NCBI GenBank assembly: GCA_946630035.1
Contig: CAMOYN010000003.1
Span: forward strand, 1 to 32,668
DNA length: 32,668 bases
Source of the DNA: an uncultured Lachnospiraceae bacterium
GTDB lineage: Bacteria > Bacillota > Clostridia > Lachnospirales > Lachnospiraceae
Direction of reading: 5' to 3'
Part shown: piece after piece, positions 28,660 to 32,668 of the stretch
Numbering within the stretch: position 1 is the first letter of the stretch
Layout: each line of letters begins with the position of its first letter
Notes under the pieces: model-generated
What the model was told of the DNA's origin: nothing
The model's input: only the letters and a program-made list of their open reading frames with translations
The model's database searches: none
Made by a program: the position numbers and the translations under genes

Positions 28660-30147
28660 ATGTCAGAAGCGAAGGGAAAGGATACTAAGAAGAAAGAAGA
28701 AATTGAAAAAGGAAACAGAGCATTTATCCGGGAGACAATTCAGGAGCCCAGAAAGAAAAGGAATATCCTGAAATCCATTCTTACGGCTTCCGCAGTTGGA
28801 ATTGCTTTCGGAGTGTCTGCCAGCCTGAGTTTTGCGCTGGCCGGCAACTGGTTTCCTCAGGTGTTGGATTATACGGCGGAAAGTACCAGGGAGAGTATTG
28901 CAATACCGAGGGATCAGACCCCCAGTTCAACCGCATTGGAAGATATTGCTACGACCTCGTCGGAAACATCGACGGAGACTGTGGCAGAAACTGTGGAAGA
29001 GACCTCGACAGAATCACTGGAAGAGACCTCGGCAGTGATCTCGACAGAAACGGAAAGTTCGGCCTGGGAAGAAACGGAAAATCTGCGGCAGGAGTATCTG
29101 AACGACCACATTGAAGCCGTGCTGGAATCCATGCTGGAGAACCTGGACAGTGAAGATTTTGAAGTAGACAACGGGGTAGTCACAGCCGACACCGCAGAAT
29201 GCATTGATCAGGTACAGCATATCACAAAAGAGCTGAAGAACAGCATGGTACTTGTCACAACCAATTCAGAAGAGGAAGACGTTTTTAATCACGCTTATGT
29301 CCGCAGTCAGGAGGCCTTCGGAGTAGTGCTGGCAGTGACCGGCCAGGATGTTCGGATCCTGACGGAATCCTATCTGCTGGAGGATGCTGACAGTGTACAT
29401 ATTGTGTTGAACAATAAAAAGATTTACGGAGCGAAACTGATCGGGATGGACCGCACCACGGGAATTGCCTGCGTCTCGATTCCCATCGAGACCATCGAAG
29501 CGGAGGATATGTCCTGCCTGAAGCCTGTCAGACTGGGAAATTCCTACCTGCTGGAGCCAGGCGATATCGTTGTGGCCCTGGGAAATCCGATGGGCTATGT
29601 TCCTTCGGTCGGCTGGGGGATTGTGTCCTATATCGAGAGAAATCATCAGGGAACAGATCTGATTTTCCAGCTGATCCAGACCGATATTGCCGGGGACACG
29701 GCGGCCACAGGGTTCCTGGTAAATACCCAGGGAGAGATGGTCGGCTGGATAAAACAGGATTACAGCGATGAGAGCCGTAAACACCTGATTGCCGCCTTAT
29801 CCATTTCAGATATAAAGGGACACCTGGAATCGATTACCAATGGCGGAGACCTGACCAGCCTGGGGATCCAGGTTCTGGAAATCAACCGGGAGATGAAGCA
29901 GGAACAGAACCTTCCCGGCGGACTCTATATTTCCCGCTGCATCAGTGACGGACCTGCCTTCAATGCAGGGATTCAGAACGGGGATATCATAATCCGGCTC
30001 GGCGACACCCGGCTGTCCACCCTGACCGACCTCCAGACTGCCCTGGCCAAGTGTGAGCCGGGAGAGACGGTGGATGCGGTCGTTTTGCGCGGGAGCCGAG
30101 GGGTCTATGCGGAACAGGTATTTGAAGTGACACTGAGCGCAAGATAA
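28660..30147 (+). CDS. HtrA/DegP-like membrane protein with PDZ domain, catalytic triad lost
   Basis: The 495-residue protein has a charged cytoplasmic N-terminus (1-36), one membrane helix (about 37-62) and a Ser/Thr/Glu-rich stalk (about 85-140). A trypsin-like domain (about 185-390) and a C-terminal PDZ domain (about 395-495, with GLYISRCISDGPAFNAGIQNGDII) follow. The protease scaffold is recognisable (LGNSYLLEPGDIVVALGNPMG, then QTDIAG, then LVNTQGEMVG). The catalytic positions are altered. The His of the T-N-x-H motif is Tyr238 (LTESYLL), the Asp of the D-x-x-T-D-L-A motif is Gly268 (DRTTGIA), and the Ser of GNSGGPL aligns with Ala349 (GDTAATGFL). It is therefore expected to be a non-proteolytic surface chaperone, scaffold or sensor. 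The gene is divergent from mutS2. Confidence 0.85.
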   Translation: MSEAKGKDTKKKEEIEKGNRAFIRETIQEPRKKRNILKSILTASAVGIAFGVSASLSFALAGNWFPQVLDYTAESTRESIAIPRDQTPSSTALEDIATTSSETSTETVAETVEETSTESLEETSAVISTETESSAWEETENLRQEYLNDHIEAVLESMLENLDSEDFEVDNGVVTADTAECIDQVQHITKELKNSMVLVTTNSEEEDVFNHAYVRSQEAFGVVLAVTGQDVRILTESYLLEDADSVHIVLNNKKIYGAKLIGMDRTTGIACVSIPIETIEAEDMSCLKPVRLGNSYLLEPGDIVVALGNPMGYVPSVGWGIVSYIERNHQGTDLIFQLIQTDIAGDTAATGFLVNTQGEMVGWIKQDYSDESRKHLIAALSISDIKGHLESITNGGDLTSLGIQVLEINREMKQEQNLPGGLYISRCISDGPAFNAGIQNGDIIIRLGDTRLSTLTDLQTALAKCEPGETVDAVVLRGSRGVYAEQVFEVTLSAR

Positions 30148-30149
30148 CC

Positions 30150-30192
30150 GCTGCGCAATAAGTAATGTGCGGCGCACCTTGTGCAGCGCAGC
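30150..30192 (+). repeat. Hairpin with partial copy of the composite stem-loop element
   Basis: GCTGCGC/GCGCAGC (30150-30156/30186-30192) encloses GTGCG/CGCAC. The segment 30174-30193 matches 14-33 at 17 of 20 positions (GCACCTTG then GC-rich GCGC and GCA). It starts 3 bp after the stop codon of the HtrA-like gene. No T-run follows, so terminator function is doubtful. Confidence 0.45.
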
Positions 30193-30237
30193 AGTAACAC
30201 AAAAATCAGACAGAAAGATACATAGGTTATTTTACAC

Positions 30238-31179
30238 ATGAAATGGATACAGAGTATGCGGGAATCCGATCGGATTTCGGACATCTATCTTTGCAAAAAC
30301 AAGATTAATGCCAAGACGAAGGCAGGGAAAACCTACTATTCGTTACAGCTGCAGGACAAAACGGGGACCATCGATGCCAAGATCTGGGATCTGTCCAGCG
30401 GGATTGATCACTTTGAAACCATGGATTACATCCATATTGATGGCGATGTGACCACCTATCAGGGGAGCCTTCAGCTGAACATACGCCGGGTCCGCATCGC
30501 CCACGAAGGGGAGTATAACGCCGCCGATTATCTTCCGGCCACACCCTACGACCGGAAAGAGATGGCACGGAAACTCACGGAACTGGTGACCAGCGTGGAG
30601 GATCCCCATTACCGGGAACTGCTGTCCTCCTTTTTCCAGAAAGACCGTGACTTTGCGATCCGTTTCGTAAATCATTCTGCCGCTAAAAGTGTACATCACA
30701 GCTTCGTCGGAGGACTGCTTCAGCATACCCTTCGCGTGGCAGAACTGTGCGATTTCTATTGCAGACAATATCCTGCACTGAACAGGGACCTTCTGATCAC
30801 CGGGGCCCTCTGCCATGATATAGGAAAAACCAGAGAACTGGCAGCTTTCCCACAGAACGATTACACCGATGAAGGACAGCTGATCGGACATATTGTGATC
30901 GGCTATGAGATGGTCATGGAACGCATCCGGACCATCCCGGATTTCCCGGAGAAAAAGGCGGCGGAACTGGGCCATCTTATCCTTTCCCATCACGGAGAAC
31001 TGGAGTATGGCTCCCCCAAAAAGCCGGCTCTGATCGAGGCGATGGCGCTGCATTTCGCAGACAACACGGATGCAAAAATGGAGACCATGACAGAACTCCT
31101 CTCCGGCGCATTAAATGACACCGACTGGCTGGGATACCAGCGCCTGCTGGATACCAATATCCGCAAGACCAGCCGGTAA
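30238..31179 (+). CDS. yhaM: YhaM-family 3'-5' exoribonuclease (OB-fold plus HD domain)
   Basis: The 313-residue protein has an N-terminal OB-fold nucleic-acid-binding domain (about 14-90: KAGKTYYSLQLQDKTGTIDAKIW). A C-terminal HD metal-dependent domain follows, with His163 (GGLLQHTLRVAEL) and the His193-Asp194 pair (CHDIGK), then HLILSHHGELEYGSPKKP, typical of YhaM. The family degrades RNA from the 3' end and participates in mRNA turnover and processing. The start is ATG 30238 with only a weak ribosome site. The rlmD gene follows 87 bp later, and the two are probably cotranscribed. Confidence 0.92.
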   Translation: MKWIQSMRESDRISDIYLCKNKINAKTKAGKTYYSLQLQDKTGTIDAKIWDLSSGIDHFETMDYIHIDGDVTTYQGSLQLNIRRVRIAHEGEYNAADYLPATPYDRKEMARKLTELVTSVEDPHYRELLSSFFQKDRDFAIRFVNHSAAKSVHHSFVGGLLQHTLRVAELCDFYCRQYPALNRDLLITGALCHDIGKTRELAAFPQNDYTDEGQLIGHIVIGYEMVMERIRTIPDFPEKKAAELGHLILSHHGELEYGSPKKPALIEAMALHFADNTDAKMETMTELLSGALNDTDWLGYQRLLDTNIRKTSR

Positions 31180-31266
31180 AAAAGCTTAGCCGGTAAAAGC
31201 GCTTCCGGAAGGACAGGCTGCAGAAAACGATAACCAGAAACATTCTATCCACAGAACAGACAAGAC
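31180..31266 (+). other. Short intergenic region with an 11-bp direct repeat
   Basis: AGCCGGTAAAA occurs at the end of the yhaM gene and again 17 bp later. The first copy includes the stop codon. No promoter or terminator is evident before rlmD, whose ribosome site is weak. Confidence 0.4.
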
Positions 31267-32668
31267 ATGGAAAAAAATACAATTCTACAGATACACATAG
31301 AAGATATGACAGAACAGGGGGAAGGGATCGGCAAAGCCGATGGCTACCCCCTTTTTGTAAAGGACACCGTCATCGGAGATCTGGCCGAAGTAAAAGTCAT
31401 CAAAGATAAAAAGACATACGGATACGGGAAACTGCTCCGCATCCTGGAACCATCCCCCGACCGGGTAACTCCCCGCTGCCCCGTAGCCGGCCCCTGCGGA
31501 GGCTGCCAGCTGCAGAACCTGAATTATAGCGCACAGCTGGAATTCAAACGAAAAAAAGTGGCAAATCATCTGAGAAGACTGGGCGGATTTCAACAGTTAG
31601 AGGTCAACCCGGTAATCGGCATGGAGCACCCCTGGGAATACCGGAACAAATGCCAGGTACCCGTGGGCCGCGGAAAAGACGGCCAGCCTGTGATGGGATT
31701 TTATGCCGGGAGAACCCACAGCATCATAGAAACAGAACAGTGCTGCCTGGGAGATCCGGTCAACGAGAAAATCCTCTCCCTGATCCGGGAGCATATGATC
31801 CGGTGGAAGATAGAACCCTATGACGAGAAGAGCGGCAAAGGCCTGATCCGCCATATCCTGATCCGCCAGGGCCGGAAAACCGGCCAGATCATGGTCTGCC
31901 TTGTGATCAACGGCCAGCGGATATCCCACGCAGAACAGCTGGTGGACGAGCTGAAGAAAATCCCCGGTCTCACCTCGGTAAGCCTAAACATTAACAGAGA
32001 AAAGAATAATACCATACTGGGACAAAAGCTGATTTATCTGTACGGAGAGGAATACATAACCGACGGGATCGGAGACATTGCATTTCGAATCTCCCCTCTG
32101 TCCTTCTTTCAGGTAAACCCCGTACAGACAGAAAAACTATATGCCAAAGCCCTGGAATTCGCCGGGCTCACCGGCGAAGAAACCGTCTGGGATCTTTATT
32201 GCGGAGCCGGGACCATATCCCTCTTCCTCGCACAACACGCCAAACAGGTATACGGCGTTGAAATCGTACCCTCCGCAGTGGAAAACGCCCGGGAAAACGC
32301 CAGACAGAATCACATCACCAATGCACAGTTCTTCCTGGGAAAATCCGAAGAAGTCCTCCCGGAACACTACGATCAGATATACCGGGAAACCGGAAAACAC
32401 CTCCAGGCAGACGTAATCGTCGTAGATCCTCCCCGCAAAGGCTGCGAACGCCAGCTGCTGGAAACCATGCTGGCCATGTCCCCCCAACGGATCGTATATG
32501 TCAGCTGCGACTCCGCCACCCTCGCCCGGGACCTGAAAATCCTTTGCAGCGATGGAAATTATGAAATCAAAGCAGTACAGCCCGTCGACATGTTCCCGCA
32601 AACCGTGCACATCGAGACGGTATGTCTTTTGTCCAAACTATCTGAGGCAAAGCATCATATCAGCGTTC
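31267..32668 (+). CDS. rlmD: 23S rRNA (uracil-1939-C5)-methyltransferase RlmD-like, incomplete at right edge
   Basis: At least 467 codons are in the window and the frame is still open at the end. An N-terminal TRAM domain (about 1-60) is followed by the [4Fe-4S] ligands C71, C77 and C80 (CPVAGPCGGC), with a likely fourth Cys in TEQCC. The SAM-binding motif is DLYCGAGTISLFLA, and DPPRKGC and the catalytic-Cys region YVSCDSATLARDL come next. This family transfers a methyl group from S-adenosylmethionine to uracil C5 of rRNA; TrmFO-like or RlmCD substrates are also possible. The usual C-terminus is HxETVxLLxK. Here HIETVCLLSK is followed by more in-frame sequence (LSEAKHHIS), consistent with the extra C-terminal domain of many clostridial homologues. 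Confidence 0.92.
   Translation, partial: MEKNTILQIHIEDMTEQGEGIGKADGYPLFVKDTVIGDLAEVKVIKDKKTYGYGKLLRILEPSPDRVTPRCPVAGPCGGCQLQNLNYSAQLEFKRKKVANHLRRLGGFQQLEVNPVIGMEHPWEYRNKCQVPVGRGKDGQPVMGFYAGRTHSIIETEQCCLGDPVNEKILSLIREHMIRWKIEPYDEKSGKGLIRHILIRQGRKTGQIMVCLVINGQRISHAEQLVDELKKIPGLTSVSLNINREKNNTILGQKLIYLYGEEYITDGIGDIAFRISPLSFFQVNPVQTEKLYAKALEFAGLTGEETVWDLYCGAGTISLFLAQHAKQVYGVEIVPSAVENARENARQNHITNAQFFLGKSEEVLPEHYDQIYRETGKHLQADVIVVDPPRKGCERQLLETMLAMSPQRIVYVSCDSATLARDLKILCSDGNYEIKAVQPVDMFPQTVHIETVCLLSKLSEAKHHISV

Overview
The window looks like a chromosomal segment of an anaerobic, low-to-mid GC Firmicute, most likely a gut Clostridia of the Lachnospiraceae type. This is inferred from AGGAGG-type ribosome binding sites, Gram-positive lipoprotein and signal peptides, BspA-like LRR_5 and Tp47-like surface domains, a MutS2/YhaM/RlmD housekeeping set, and base composition near 50% GC in genes with AT-rich promoters. 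No rRNA, tRNA, CRISPR array, integrase or transposase was recognised.

Layout. Positions 1-254 hold four consecutive stem-loops and no gene. 255-3750 is a four-gene operon for a membrane fumarate reductase/succinate dehydrogenase-like complex (small exported protein, five-helix cytochrome b, flavoprotein, iron-sulfur protein). A MarR regulator (3742-4173, minus) converges on it. 4174-4452 is a control region with a candidate Fur box and a DtxR-like palindrome, ahead of an ApbE flavin-transferase lipoprotein (4453-5568) and a large secreted protein with two Tp47-like domains plus LRRs (5729-7873). Then follow CorA (8149-9090), a divergent GAPDH (9292-10410, minus), a small LRR protein (10736-11350), a proline iminopeptidase (11436-12320, minus), an LspA-type signal peptidase (12425-12874, minus) and a divergently transcribed lipoprotein carrying two tandem trigger-factor-like modules (13031-15610).

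A 566-bp gap (15611-16176) holds a 136-nt near-perfect hairpin, a terminator and two tiny RBS-led ORFs. It is followed by an aminotransferase with an unusual C-terminal extension (16177-17829) and a CitMHS citrate transporter (18015-19412) flanked by a divergent two-component pair (regulator 19407-20090 minus, Cache-type kinase 20183-22003 plus). A short-repeat array in front of the transporter could be the regulator's target. Next come a CYTH protein, a 40-aa membrane peptide, a stand-alone PurM C-terminal-like protein, TrmL, a second two-component system (23888-26058, minus), MutS2 (minus), an HtrA-like protein that has lost all three catalytic residues (28660-30147), YhaM, and RlmD running off the right edge.

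Functional themes: (1) anaerobic flavin-based redox (fumarate-reductase complex and ApbE, with possible iron control); (2) cell-surface and export quality control (LspA, duplicated trigger-factor lipoprotein, pseudo-HtrA, LRR proteins); (3) citrate sensing and uptake; (4) housekeeping RNA and DNA enzymes. A recurring composite stem-loop element with compensatory base changes (2-53, 7931-7986, and a partial copy at 30174-30193) is the most notable non-coding signal. All assignments are from reading the sequence and from knowledge of families; no searches were run.
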